Positions 27,216 to 36,143 of a stretch of 64,000 bases of DNA are shown piece by piece. The translations under genes and the position numbers were made by a program. The stretch comes from Amphritea japonica ATCC BAA-1530 (GTDB lineage Bacteria > Pseudomonadota > Gammaproteobacteria > Pseudomonadales > Balneatricaceae): assembly GCF_016592435.1 (NCBI RefSeq), contig NZ_AP014545.1, positions 1,364,001-1,428,000 on the forward strand, in the 5' to 3' direction. Numbering within the stretch: position 1 is the first letter of the stretch; every line of letters starts with the position of its first letter. Below the pieces are notes generated by a model. It saw nothing but the letters and a program-made list of their open reading frames with translations, made no database searches and had not been told where the DNA came from.

Positions 27216-30100
27216 GCTGGTTAAAACGCTTATTCTCAGTTCGTAGTACGACCAGCAGGATCGCTTTTGGTCAGGTTAGTATGCTGATTAGCGTGACTTT
27301 AGTTGCCATTATACTGGGAATACTGCCTGACTTTTTAGGTACTCGCTTAAAAGACCGGGTATCGCTGGCAGAAGCGATTGCTGCGAATAGCTCTGTTTTA
27401 ATTACACAAACGGATCTGATTCGACTGGAAAGTGTTTTGAATCTGGTTGTCGAGCGAAATGACGAGTTGTTATCTGCGGGAGTTCGTCGGGCTGATAATC
27501 GTCTGGTGGTGAATATCTCTAATCATCAAACAGATTGGAACAAAGGTCTCAATGAAGAGGCTATTGATCAACAGATGATTGTTCCAATTATTGCAGGCCG
27601 CCAACAGTGGGGAGCCTTAGAACTCAAGTTTAAACCGCTTTACGGTGAAGGAATTCTGGGCTTTTATCATCGTCCTACTGTTCAATTTATTCTTTTCTGT
27701 GGTGTGATCCTTTATCTGCTTTATTTTTTATACCTAACCAAAATGTTAAAACAACTCGATCCATCTCAGGCAGTACCTGATCGTGTACGTGCCGCATTGG
27801 ACACGATGGCGGAAGGCTTGATTGTACTGGATCGTAAAGCCCAGATAGTACTGGCGAATCAGGCTTTTTCGGATCTATTGAGCAGATCATCATCTTCTCT
27901 AATGGGATTTGAAGTTGATAAATTGCCCTGGCAACTCAAAGAAGACGCTTCAACCGATGATTTTCCATGGTTAGCTGCGATGAATACCGGTAAGGCTGAA
28001 ATGAATCAGACGGTTCGATTGGAACTTGAGGACGGGGTGCGAACTTTCATGGTGAATTGCTCCCCTGTCCTGGCTGATGAAGGTAAAGCGGGCGGTGTGT
28101 TGGTTAGCTTTGATGATATTACACAACTGGAAGAGCAGGAAGTGGAGCTGCGCCGTTCTAAAGCTGAAGCTGAACAAGCAAACCGGGCTAAGAGTGATTT
28201 CCTCGCGAATATGAGCCATGAAATTCGTACGCCTATGAATGCGATTCTTGGTTTTACGGAGGCACTTAAGCGAGGTTACGGTAAGAATGAACAGAATAAT
28301 GAGCACTATCTGAGTACTATTTTGGTTAACGGTGAACACCTTCTTAATCTTATTAACGATATTCTCGATCTGTCTAAAGTTGAGGCGGGTCATCTCGATG
28401 TAGAATCGGTTGCCCTCAAACCCTATCAGATTATCAGCGAAGTGATTCAGGTTATGAGTGTTAAAGCTCAGGAGAAGGGAATCGCGCTTGCTTATCGTCC
28501 GGAAGGGAGTATCCCGGAAACGCTGATGTCAGATCCAGCCCGTTTCAGGCAGATAATCACTAATCTGGTAGGTAATGCGATTAAGTTTACAGAGGCAGGG
28601 GGAGTGACTGTTGTAACCCGCATGGATACACAACAGAATAAATTGATAACTGAAGTCAGGGATACTGGCATTGGAATGACCGCAGAGCAGGCAATTTCTG
28701 TATTTGACCCTTTTGTTCAGGCGGATAGCTCAATTACTCGCCGTTTTGGCGGGACGGGTCTGGGCCTGGCTATTAGTAAAAAGTTTGCTGAGGCCATGGA
28801 GGGAGAGATTTACGCCAGAAGTGAGCCTGAAAAAGGTAGTCAGTTTTATTTAGAGCTTAATGTTAAGACAGATGGTCCCGTTGCGCTAATTAGTGCAGAA
28901 GAGATTAGTGAATTAAAGCAAAGCGAAGCAACACTGAATGTTGCGCGTTGGAAATTTCCTGATGCCAGTGTACTAGTGGTTGATGACGGAATAGAAAATC
29001 GAGAGTTAATAAGCCTGGTTTTGTCAGAACAGGGTATTAAAACAGACGGGGCCGCTGACGGTGTTGAGGCATTAGAAAAGCTGGCGGTTAACCAATATGA
29101 TCTGGTTCTGATGGATGTACAGATGCCGAGAATGGATGGCTATACTGCTGCTCGAGAAATCCGTAAGAAAGAGATGACTCTTCCGGTGATTGCACTAACT
29201 GCTCACGCAATGAAAGGGATAGAACAAAAATGTCTTGATTCAGGATACTCAGGCTATATGAGTAAGCCAATTAATATCGATAAACTGATTCAGTTACTAG
29301 TTCATGAGTTAGATGCTGAGCCGCTGAGCGAAGCCTGTAATGATGATCGGGCATTAGATAATGGAACAGTGGGAGTCTCTTATCATTCGTCTTCGCCCAA
29401 TCAATCAATATCAGCGTTGACATTAGACGATAGCTCTCAACTTTCCCCTCTTTATTCTGAGCTGGGGGCCTCAAATCCTAAATTTGAAAAAATTGTCGCA
29501 CGCTTTATTGTGCGGGTAAACGATGTTTATAAGCAGATACAGAGTTGTTCTACGCAACAGGATTTTACTGTTCTCAGGGCGCATGCGCACTGGTTGAAAG
29601 GCTCGGCAGGGTCCGTTGGATTTCCTGGGCTGACTGATTTAGCAGTAAAACTGGAGCAGACAGCCATAAAACAGGAGGTTGCTGGAACTGAGATGTTGGT
29701 CGCTGCTATCGGTGTAATGATAAAGCGCATCAATCTGGCGAAAGATAATCCAAATGGCATTAATAGTCTTTCGACGCAGACAGACAACCAATGGGTTATA
29801 CCTGAAACAGTCACCTCTGAGTTAGCAAGTCAGGGGGAGAAATTCAGGTTAATAGCAGTCAAGTTTGTAGCTAAACTTGAACATCAAATAACTCAGATGA
29901 AACAGGAATTAGACGGTAATGATTTTAGCGCGTTAGCTGATCTTGCGCATTGGCTGAAAGGCGCAGGAGGCTCTGTTGGTTTTCCGGTGTTCACAGAGAT
30001 AGCAAAAGCGCTTGAAAAAGCGGCACAAGCAGAAAACGGACCGGAATGTGAGACATTGATAGCCACTGTTGATGAAATACATAAAAGGATCAATCTATGA
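27212..30100 (+). CDS. Hybrid sensor histidine kinase with two HPt domains
   Basis: 962 residues, ATG overlapping the giant gene's stop (ATGA). Order: membrane helix (about 17-40), short periplasmic loop, second helix (about 155-172), PAS domain (about 190-305), HisKA with H336 in MSHEIRTPMN, HATPase with DTGIGM and FGGTGLGLAIS, receiver with phospho-acceptor D635 (LVLMDVQMP), then two HPt domains with AHWLKG motifs at H793 and H913. It is a self-contained phosphorelay kinase. The likely outlet is the receiver of the REC-GGDEF-EAL protein encoded 28 bp downstream. The two HPt domains are similar enough to suggest a duplication. Confidence 0.93.
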   Translation: MSWLKRLFSVRSTTSRIAFGQVSMLISVTLVAIILGILPDFLGTRLKDRVSLAEAIAANSSVLITQTDLIRLESVLNLVVERNDELLSAGVRRADNRLVVNISNHQTDWNKGLNEEAIDQQMIVPIIAGRQQWGALELKFKPLYGEGILGFYHRPTVQFILFCGVILYLLYFLYLTKMLKQLDPSQAVPDRVRAALDTMAEGLIVLDRKAQIVLANQAFSDLLSRSSSSLMGFEVDKLPWQLKEDASTDDFPWLAAMNTGKAEMNQTVRLELEDGVRTFMVNCSPVLADEGKAGGVLVSFDDITQLEEQEVELRRSKAEAEQANRAKSDFLANMSHEIRTPMNAILGFTEALKRGYGKNEQNNEHYLSTILVNGEHLLNLINDILDLSKVEAGHLDVESVALKPYQIISEVIQVMSVKAQEKGIALAYRPEGSIPETLMSDPARFRQIITNLVGNAIKFTEAGGVTVVTRMDTQQNKLITEVRDTGIGMTAEQAISVFDPFVQADSSITRRFGGTGLGLAISKKFAEAMEGEIYARSEPEKGSQFYLELNVKTDGPVALISAEEISELKQSEATLNVARWKFPDASVLVVDDGIENRELISLVLSEQGIKTDGAADGVEALEKLAVNQYDLVLMDVQMPRMDGYTAAREIRKKEMTLPVIALTAHAMKGIEQKCLDSGYSGYMSKPINIDKLIQLLVHELDAEPLSEACNDDRALDNGTVGVSYHSSSPNQSISALTLDDSSQLSPLYSELGASNPKFEKIVARFIVRVNDVYKQIQSCSTQQDFTVLRAHAHWLKGSAGSVGFPGLTDLAVKLEQTAIKQEVAGTEMLVAAIGVMIKRINLAKDNPNGINSLSTQTDNQWVIPETVTSELASQGEKFRLIAVKFVAKLEHQITQMKQELDGNDFSALADLAHWLKGAGGSVGFPVFTEIAKALEKAAQAENGPECETLIATVDEIHKRINL

Positions 30101-30128
30101 TCATGCTATCTGATTTGGAAAGCACGTT

Positions 30129-31907
30129 ATGAATGAATCAAATAAACTAATAGCTAATCCAAACGCACGAAGCGAGTTTCAAAATGCGCTAATTATGATG
30201 GTAGATGATGAACCTATCATGATGGAAATCGTACAGGCCCATCTTGAAGATGCCGGCTATAGTGAGTTTATCAGTGTAGAAGATTCCCGGGAGGCGTTCG
30301 ATGTACTGACGCATCGAAGACCGGATATTCTGTTTCTGGATCTTGTGATGCCTGAAGTGAGTGGTTTTGATGTACTGCGCCGTATTCGTGACTACGATGA
30401 ATTTGCTTATCTACCGGTAATTGTCCTGACTTCATCAACGGACTCCGCCTCTAAACTTAAAGCGCTTGAATTGGGTGCTACGGATTTTCTATCTAAACCG
30501 GTAGATGCCAGTGAGTTGAAGCTTCGATTACGCAATACTCTGACGGTGAAAGCCTATGTTGACCAGTTAGCGTCGTCAGACGCATTAACCGGCCTGCCAA
30601 ACCGAAAGTCAATACATGAGAAAATTATCTGGTCACTAAAATATGATCAGATGCATAGTTATAAAACGGCGTTATTGAATATTGGTCTCGATCGCTTTGG
30701 GGAAATTAACGAATCTTTAGGGGTCCATAATGGAGACCTGCTTTTAAAGCAGGTTGCACAACGAATCAGATCAGTCATCGATCAACGAAATAAGTTACTG
30801 GCGACAAATCACCGAGAAACGGAATTGACCATAGCGCGTTTATCAGGAGATGAATTTGGTGTACTTGTTCCTTCATTTTATCAGGATGAGCATGCGGCTT
30901 CGTTAGCGACACAGCTGAGAAGTGAATTAGGGAAAGTTTACCGAATAGATAATCATGACCTGTATGTATCAGCTTCAATCGGCATTGCAGTAGCGCCTGA
31001 AGATGGATTATTAAGTGATGACCTTATAAAAGCCGCAGGTACGGCAATGCGTCAGGCCAAGCAAGGAGGGGCAACCAACGGCTTCTGTTTTTACTCAGGC
31101 ACTTCAAGTTCAGACTTGCAGGAGAAACTTGAACTAGAAACTGACCTGCATACCGCTTTGGAAAATGATGAGTTAATGCTGTTTTATCAACCTAAAGTCG
31201 ATTTGATAACAAAGCAGGTTACCGCTGCTGAAGCATTAGTTCGATGGAATCACCCGACGAAAGGATTTATCTCCCCTGTACAGTTTATTCCGCTGGCTGA
31301 AGAGAACGGCTTGATTTTATCGATCGGTGACTGGGTATTGAATGAAGCATGTAAACAGGCGGAAATCTGGCGGCGCGCTTCAATGCCCGATATCAAAGTA
31401 TCGGTAAATGTATCTGGCCAACAGTTTAAAGAGGCTACCTATCAGGCCAGGGTTCAAGAAGCGTTGAAGAACTCAGAATTACCGCCATCATTACTGATGC
31501 TGGAAATGACAGAGAGTCTGGCAATGAGTGATGTTGAGTCAAGCATTGAGCTTTTTGAAGGATTGAAAACGTTAGGGGTTGGTTTATCTATTGATGATTT
31601 CGGTACCGGTTATTCTTCTTTGAGTTATCTGAAAAAATTTCCGTTGGATGAGCTAAAAGTGGATCGGTCTTTTATTACAGGGATTCCGGAAAATAAAGAT
31701 GAGATTCAGTTAGTACAAGCGATTATCGCGATGGCTAAAGCGTTAAGGTTATCTGTCGTTATTGAGGGGGTAGAAACTGCTGCTCAGCTTAACCTGTTAC
31801 AAGCGACTCAAAGTGACTTGATTCAGGGGTTCCTTTTCAGTAAACCTCTGCCTGCAGATGAGTTTTCTGAGTATGTGATGAGTAATGTTTCACAGGCTTC
31901 GTTCTAA
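30129..31907 (+). CDS. REC-GGDEF-EAL response regulator, probable c-di-GMP phosphodiesterase
   Basis: 592 residues: receiver domain (about 15-135, phospho-acceptor D71 in FLDLVMP, KPVD Lys), a GGDEF domain whose signature reads S239-G-D-E-F instead of GGDEF, and an EAL domain with E368-A-L and DDFGTGYSSL plus KVDRSFI, all the usual catalytic residues. The changed first Gly suggests a weak or lost cyclase activity, leaving an active phosphodiesterase that linearises c-di-GMP. It closes the seven-gene operon and is the likely phosphorylation target of the kinase before it. Confidence 0.93.
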   Translation: MNESNKLIANPNARSEFQNALIMMVDDEPIMMEIVQAHLEDAGYSEFISVEDSREAFDVLTHRRPDILFLDLVMPEVSGFDVLRRIRDYDEFAYLPVIVLTSSTDSASKLKALELGATDFLSKPVDASELKLRLRNTLTVKAYVDQLASSDALTGLPNRKSIHEKIIWSLKYDQMHSYKTALLNIGLDRFGEINESLGVHNGDLLLKQVAQRIRSVIDQRNKLLATNHRETELTIARLSGDEFGVLVPSFYQDEHAASLATQLRSELGKVYRIDNHDLYVSASIGIAVAPEDGLLSDDLIKAAGTAMRQAKQGGATNGFCFYSGTSSSDLQEKLELETDLHTALENDELMLFYQPKVDLITKQVTAAEALVRWNHPTKGFISPVQFIPLAEENGLILSIGDWVLNEACKQAEIWRRASMPDIKVSVNVSGQQFKEATYQARVQEALKNSELPPSLLMLEMTESLAMSDVESSIELFEGLKTLGVGLSIDDFGTGYSSLSYLKKFPLDELKVDRSFITGIPENKDEIQLVQAIIAMAKALRLSVVIEGVETAAQLNLLQATQSDLIQGFLFSKPLPADEFSEYVMSNVSQASF

Positions 31908-32152
31908 GTTTTCTCTATCTAAAGAGGGTCCGGTGAATTGACTACTGTTTGACCATAAGTACGCTTTATGTGGCACGCTATACCTGTTCAGCTGTTTTTA
32001 TAAGTTATATAGCTATTAATCATCCCCAAAACTGGTACAAATATTGTTTTTTTGTTTTAGTTCTTCATTATAGTGAGTAATAACAGTGGTTAGATTAAAG
32101 TCGGCTGTTAGCGAGTTAAGCTTCACAGACTGAATTATTAGGAGTATCTACA

Positions 32153-33454
32153 TTGCGTAAACTGTCAGGAGTACTACTCCTAACCGCTTTTTTCAGTACG
32201 AATAGTTACGCGGTGGCTAGCGGTGCAGATTTGATTAAAGAACTGTTAGATGCAGGCCGTTATAGTGAAGCGTATGCACTGGCTATGACCTATCTGAGTG
32301 GCAGTGAAGGTGATCCTGAATTTGATTTTCAGTATGGTGTGGCCGCGATTGATAGTGGTAATGCCAGTGAAGGAGTATTCGCACTTGAACGGGTGGCATT
32401 TACTGACCCTGACAATCCATTGGTCAGACTTGAGTTAGCGCGTGGCTATTACTTATTGAATCAGTTTGAAAAAGCTAAGCAGCTTTTTGAACAGGTTTTG
32501 CAACTATCCCCTCCCAAAAATGTACAGATACGTATAACAAAGTATCTACAATTAATTGAGAGAAATTCTTTTCCTATTACAAAGATTGCTGGTTTTGTTG
32601 AGATCTGGCGTGGGTTTGATAGCAATATTAATTCAGCACCAGAGTCTCAGACGGATTTAGTGACGTTGTCCGAAGATGCTCTTGGCCGGGGCGATCAGTT
32701 TAATCGAATACATCTTAAGGGAAGTATCGATCATCAGTATCAGACAGATAGAAAACTGGATTTTAGTTTAAGTGGCAATTTCCGCTATTACGATACCGAG
32801 AGTGAACAGGACTATAGCACCGTTTCAATTAACGGAGGCCATACATGGACGGATCAAAAAGAGAGGTATCGCCTGGGTGGGGTGATGCAGAAGTATATGC
32901 GTGATGGTCAAAGTTATCGTGACCTCCTGGGTATTAACGCAAGCTGGACATATTTACCGAATAATGACTCCCAGCTAAGGCTATCAACCGGGGTTAGTTC
33001 TCTTGATTATGTTGATTCCAGTTGGAAAGACGCCACGCAATATCATCTGCAGGGTAACTACTTTTTGGCTGTAGAGGGTAACTGGCAGCCTGTTTGGTTT
33101 GCTGGTCTTTTTGTTGGTGAAGAAACCCCTGATACGGCAGGAATATTGGCGGATTCTCAGGTAGATAGGTTTTTCTGGGGATCAAATGTCGGGGTGCAGC
33201 TTCGGCCGGGCTCTGGTCTGATACTAACTCCTGTGATCACTTATCAGTCCAGTCGCTATAAAGGAGAAGACTGGTTGTATGCTGTGAAACGTCAGGATGA
33301 TTTTGCGATGTTGAATATAAATCTTGAATGGGCATTGGATAATAATTGGGACTTGCTCGCCAATTTAAGCTCAAACCATGCAGATTCAAATATTGAGTTG
33401 TATGAATACGATCGTCAGCAGGCAATGCTCGGTCTGCGATACAGTTTTAAGTGA
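32153..33454 (+). CDS. Outer-membrane beta-barrel protein with N-terminal TPRs (Slam-like)
   Basis: 433 residues from TTG at 32153 behind an AGGAG site. Signal peptide (residues 1-21, ending SYA). Residues about 25-135 form TPR helices (ELARGYYLLNQFEKAKQLFEQ-type). The remaining ~290 residues are alternating beta strands and end in LGLRYSFK, with a near-terminal aromatic typical of outer-membrane barrels. This TPR-plus-barrel plan is that of DUF560/surface lipoprotein assembly modifiers, which move lipoproteins to the cell surface. It lies 8 bp before the FecR-domain gene, so the FecR protein is its likely partner; both are inferences from layout. Confidence 0.75.
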   Translation: MRKLSGVLLLTAFFSTNSYAVASGADLIKELLDAGRYSEAYALAMTYLSGSEGDPEFDFQYGVAAIDSGNASEGVFALERVAFTDPDNPLVRLELARGYYLLNQFEKAKQLFEQVLQLSPPKNVQIRITKYLQLIERNSFPITKIAGFVEIWRGFDSNINSAPESQTDLVTLSEDALGRGDQFNRIHLKGSIDHQYQTDRKLDFSLSGNFRYYDTESEQDYSTVSINGGHTWTDQKERYRLGGVMQKYMRDGQSYRDLLGINASWTYLPNNDSQLRLSTGVSSLDYVDSSWKDATQYHLQGNYFLAVEGNWQPVWFAGLFVGEETPDTAGILADSQVDRFFWGSNVGVQLRPGSGLILTPVITYQSSRYKGEDWLYAVKRQDDFAMLNINLEWALDNNWDLLANLSSNHADSNIELYEYDRQQAMLGLRYSFK

Positions 33455-33462
33455 GGTAAGGT

Positions 33463-35130
33463 ATGAGATCTCTGTTATTGACGTGCATATTATTGCTTAG
33501 CTCGGGTTGGCTGTCGGCGGCAGAAATGGTCGGCACTGTTATTTTAAGTATGGGGCAGAATTTAGCGGTTGCTACTGATGGTAGTGAGCGAATTTTGAAA
33601 CGTCAGTCGGAAGTGTATGCTAACGATCTGTTAATAACCGGAGAAAAAGGCCTGTTACAGTTACGTTTCAGTGATGGCTCCAGACTGGCTTTAAAATCTT
33701 CTACAGAGTTTCGTATTGCTGAATACAGCTTTGATCCGAAACAATCGGACGAAGGAAAGGCGATCTTTCAGTTGTTAAAGGGGGGAATGCGGACTATCTC
33801 AGGCCAGATAGGTAAATCCCACAAAGAAAATTATAGGCTGGAAACTACGGTAGCCACTATTGGTATCCGGGGTACTCATTACGGTGTCGAATACACGGAT
33901 GACGGTATCTATTGCGAAACTATTGAGGGAGCTATTGAAGTAACGACTAAGAAAAAAAGTATAGTGGTGGGTGCCGGAGAGGGAGCATGGTTGAGTAGTA
34001 CCGGCAATATTATAAAAGGGGACGCGACCGGACAGACCGGAGGCTATGTGTTAGGTAACCAGCATCAGACTATTCCTGAAGCATCAGCTGAAAAGCTGGA
34101 TTCGGTTTCAGATGATGCCGACGTTATTCCTGCTGTAGACCCCGAACTGGAAGGGGTTTTACCACCGCTGCCAGCAGTACCTCAGACACCGCAGGTAGTC
34201 GCTCCGGATCCAACTGGTAATGCCCGTGTTAGCCCCTTGGGGGCGCTTACTGCTGTTGCTTTTACGGAAAATGATCCAACCAGTGGCCGGCGCGGCGGGA
34301 GTGGTTCGGTACTTGTGAATTCCAGTTCGGCTATCAATGTAGATGGTTCAATAGGTACTGGAAGTCTGGTAACGGGTATTCGTTACATTGACCCTACCCC
34401 TAATACTACTACCAACGCTTGTTCTCCCTGTGAGTTCACGGGAGGAGGAAATACCGGACTAGTCACCGGGGTAGGAAACTTATCACTAGCAGGTGCTACT
34501 TTAAGTTGGGGTCGTTGGAATTATGGTGATTTTAGTCTTACTGAGAACGGTGTAGTACAGAATGTGGAGGGCTCTTTTGACTTTATGTACAGCGACAGCC
34601 TGACGACCCAAACTCAGTTAGATGCTTTGGAAACGGCGCGTAGCGGTTCTTATCTATATACCCATAGCGTTGGTTCAACCAATTTAACCTCTCCTCAAAT
34701 TGATACGGGTGCTACTGGAACTTTGGTAGGGCATAGTGCTGCTGGAGCTCCTGTTGGGAGGCTCTATAGCGGTACTTATGTTGTGATGAACTGGGATACG
34801 CTTGTCATTGAAGAAATAAGTATAACCGCTACTGTAAATGATGGCGGTTTACGTAGTTACCTGCTGACTGAAGAGTCTGGTGTTTCGACTGCTTTGAATG
34901 ATGTGCTTCAGGGAGGAGAATTGAAACTTTCAGGTAGTTGCAGCGGTAGCCAATGTACTGTTGGAGGAAACGATACTGTCATGAGTGGTCAGATGACTTT
35001 TGATTTTGTTGGCTCTCAGGCGGACGGGGCTATCACATCTTATAGTGCTTCGGGTGTTAGTCCTGTTCTTGGACAGGATATAACCATTTCGGGAACCGCG
35101 TTGCTTGATAGTGCGGGACCAGCCCCCTGA
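33463..35130 (+). CDS. FecR-domain exported protein with C-terminal beta domain
   Basis: 555 residues with a signal peptide (1-20, ending LSAAE). A FecR domain follows (about 45-165; typical ATIGIRGTHYGVE and the LLKGGMRTISG stretch). After a Pro/Asp-rich linker (about 205-250) the C-terminal ~300 residues are Gly/Ser/Thr rich and beta-stranded, with CSPC and CSGSQC cysteine pairs, resembling the barrel of transferrin-binding-protein-like surface proteins. It is not next to an ECF sigma factor or TonB receptor, so it is not a classical FecR anti-sigma regulator. Probably an exported or surface protein paired with the preceding barrel. Confidence 0.78.
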   Translation: MRSLLLTCILLLSSGWLSAAEMVGTVILSMGQNLAVATDGSERILKRQSEVYANDLLITGEKGLLQLRFSDGSRLALKSSTEFRIAEYSFDPKQSDEGKAIFQLLKGGMRTISGQIGKSHKENYRLETTVATIGIRGTHYGVEYTDDGIYCETIEGAIEVTTKKKSIVVGAGEGAWLSSTGNIIKGDATGQTGGYVLGNQHQTIPEASAEKLDSVSDDADVIPAVDPELEGVLPPLPAVPQTPQVVAPDPTGNARVSPLGALTAVAFTENDPTSGRRGGSGSVLVNSSSAINVDGSIGTGSLVTGIRYIDPTPNTTTNACSPCEFTGGGNTGLVTGVGNLSLAGATLSWGRWNYGDFSLTENGVVQNVEGSFDFMYSDSLTTQTQLDALETARSGSYLYTHSVGSTNLTSPQIDTGATGTLVGHSAAGAPVGRLYSGTYVVMNWDTLVIEEISITATVNDGGLRSYLLTEESGVSTALNDVLQGGELKLSGSCSGSQCTVGGNDTVMSGQMTFDFVGSQADGAITSYSASGVSPVLGQDITISGTALLDSAGPAP

Positions 35131-35158
35131 TTATTCATTGATTACTGATCAATGGCGT

Positions 35159-35920
35159 TCAGATCAGGCTGATCACTTCACCATGATTGAGCCTGTCTAT
35201 CTGATGTTGTGGAAGCAGTTGCTGGCATTGCTGCATAATAATGCCTTCAACACCCGGTTTCAGGTGTGTAATTGCTATGCGTGGATCAATTTGTAGTTGC
35301 AGGATTTGCTGTGAAAGCAACGACGGAGTGAGATGACCGCTGAGACGAGCCAGCTCTTCTGACTCGTTAGTAAATGACACATCAATGATCAATAAATCAG
35401 GATTACGATCATTCAGAATAGGCCAGAGGGAATCATTGATCCCACTATCTCCTGTAAAAGCAAAACTGTTTTGTCCGTCACTGACCAGATAACCGGTTGT
35501 AGGTGTTGGATGCTGGGCGGGTATCACTTCTATTTTTTTCTGTTGAATCAATAGCGTCTCAGAGACGTTCACACTGTGCATCTTAATAATAGGTCGCTCT
35601 TCTGGCAACACAGTGTAATCGGGCCAGATCACCCAGTTAAAAATATGCTGTTTGAGTGCGGATATCACTTCGGGTAGCGCGTATATATTGATCGGTGTCG
35701 GATTATGATCAAATATTGTCGCCAGCATCAGCGGTAGACCGATGATATGATCCAGGTGAGCATGGGTAATGACGATGTCACGGATATTTAGCATCTGCTC
35801 CATCGTCATCAACTCAACACCGGTTCCTGCATCCAGTAGTAGAGAGTCATCTATAAGAAAAGTGGTAGTCTTAAGTCCCTGACCGATACCACCACTACAT
35901 CCTAATATCTCTATTTTCAC
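35159..35920 (-). CDS. Class II 3',5'-cyclic-nucleotide phosphodiesterase-like enzyme
   Basis: 253 residues, MBL fold, with H53-A-H55-L-D57-H58 (THAHLDH) and the class II PDE hallmarks: ILGCSGGIGQGLKTTTFLID start, IFNWVIWPDYTVLP, PAQHPTPTTGY, GDSGINDSLWP and a SGHLTPSLL plus THLKPG end. Class II enzymes (yeast PDE1, Vibrio CpdP) hydrolyse cAMP/cGMP. It is divergent from a class III nucleotide cyclase gene at 36144, so the two probably set one cAMP pool. There is no signal peptide, so it acts in the cytosol. Convergent with the FecR gene. Confidence 0.87.
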   Translation of the reverse strand: MKIEILGCSGGIGQGLKTTTFLIDDSLLLDAGTGVELMTMEQMLNIRDIVITHAHLDHIIGLPLMLATIFDHNPTPINIYALPEVISALKQHIFNWVIWPDYTVLPEERPIIKMHSVNVSETLLIQQKKIEVIPAQHPTPTTGYLVSDGQNSFAFTGDSGINDSLWPILNDRNPDLLIIDVSFTNESEELARLSGHLTPSLLSQQILQLQIDPRIAITHLKPGVEGIIMQQCQQLLPQHQIDRLNHGEVISLI

Positions 35921-36143
35921 ATCTGTCTCCGACAGGCTTGAAATAACGTCTTGTTATAAGCCTCTTTAATCGTACTTTTATATCACAGAGGCTAGGCTGC
36001 TTATAGCGATTTAGGGGCTTTCGTACTAAAAATGAGAGGTTCGTTGCTCGCTGTTATCTACTGTAAGGATATGATTAGACGGAATAAGATGTTTTACTCT
36101 CTCTAGTTACTTTTCCTCAAGACCGCTGTTGCCGGAGCAACAT

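Noticed and set aside
15539-31907. Type I secretion system for the giant protein
   Set aside because: No ABC ATPase, no TolC-like gene and no RTX nonapeptides in the cluster; adaptors alone do not make a type I system.
33463-35130. FecR-type anti-sigma regulator of iron uptake
   Set aside because: It has a signal peptide and a long surface-like C-terminus and no ECF sigma factor or TonB receptor gene adjoins.
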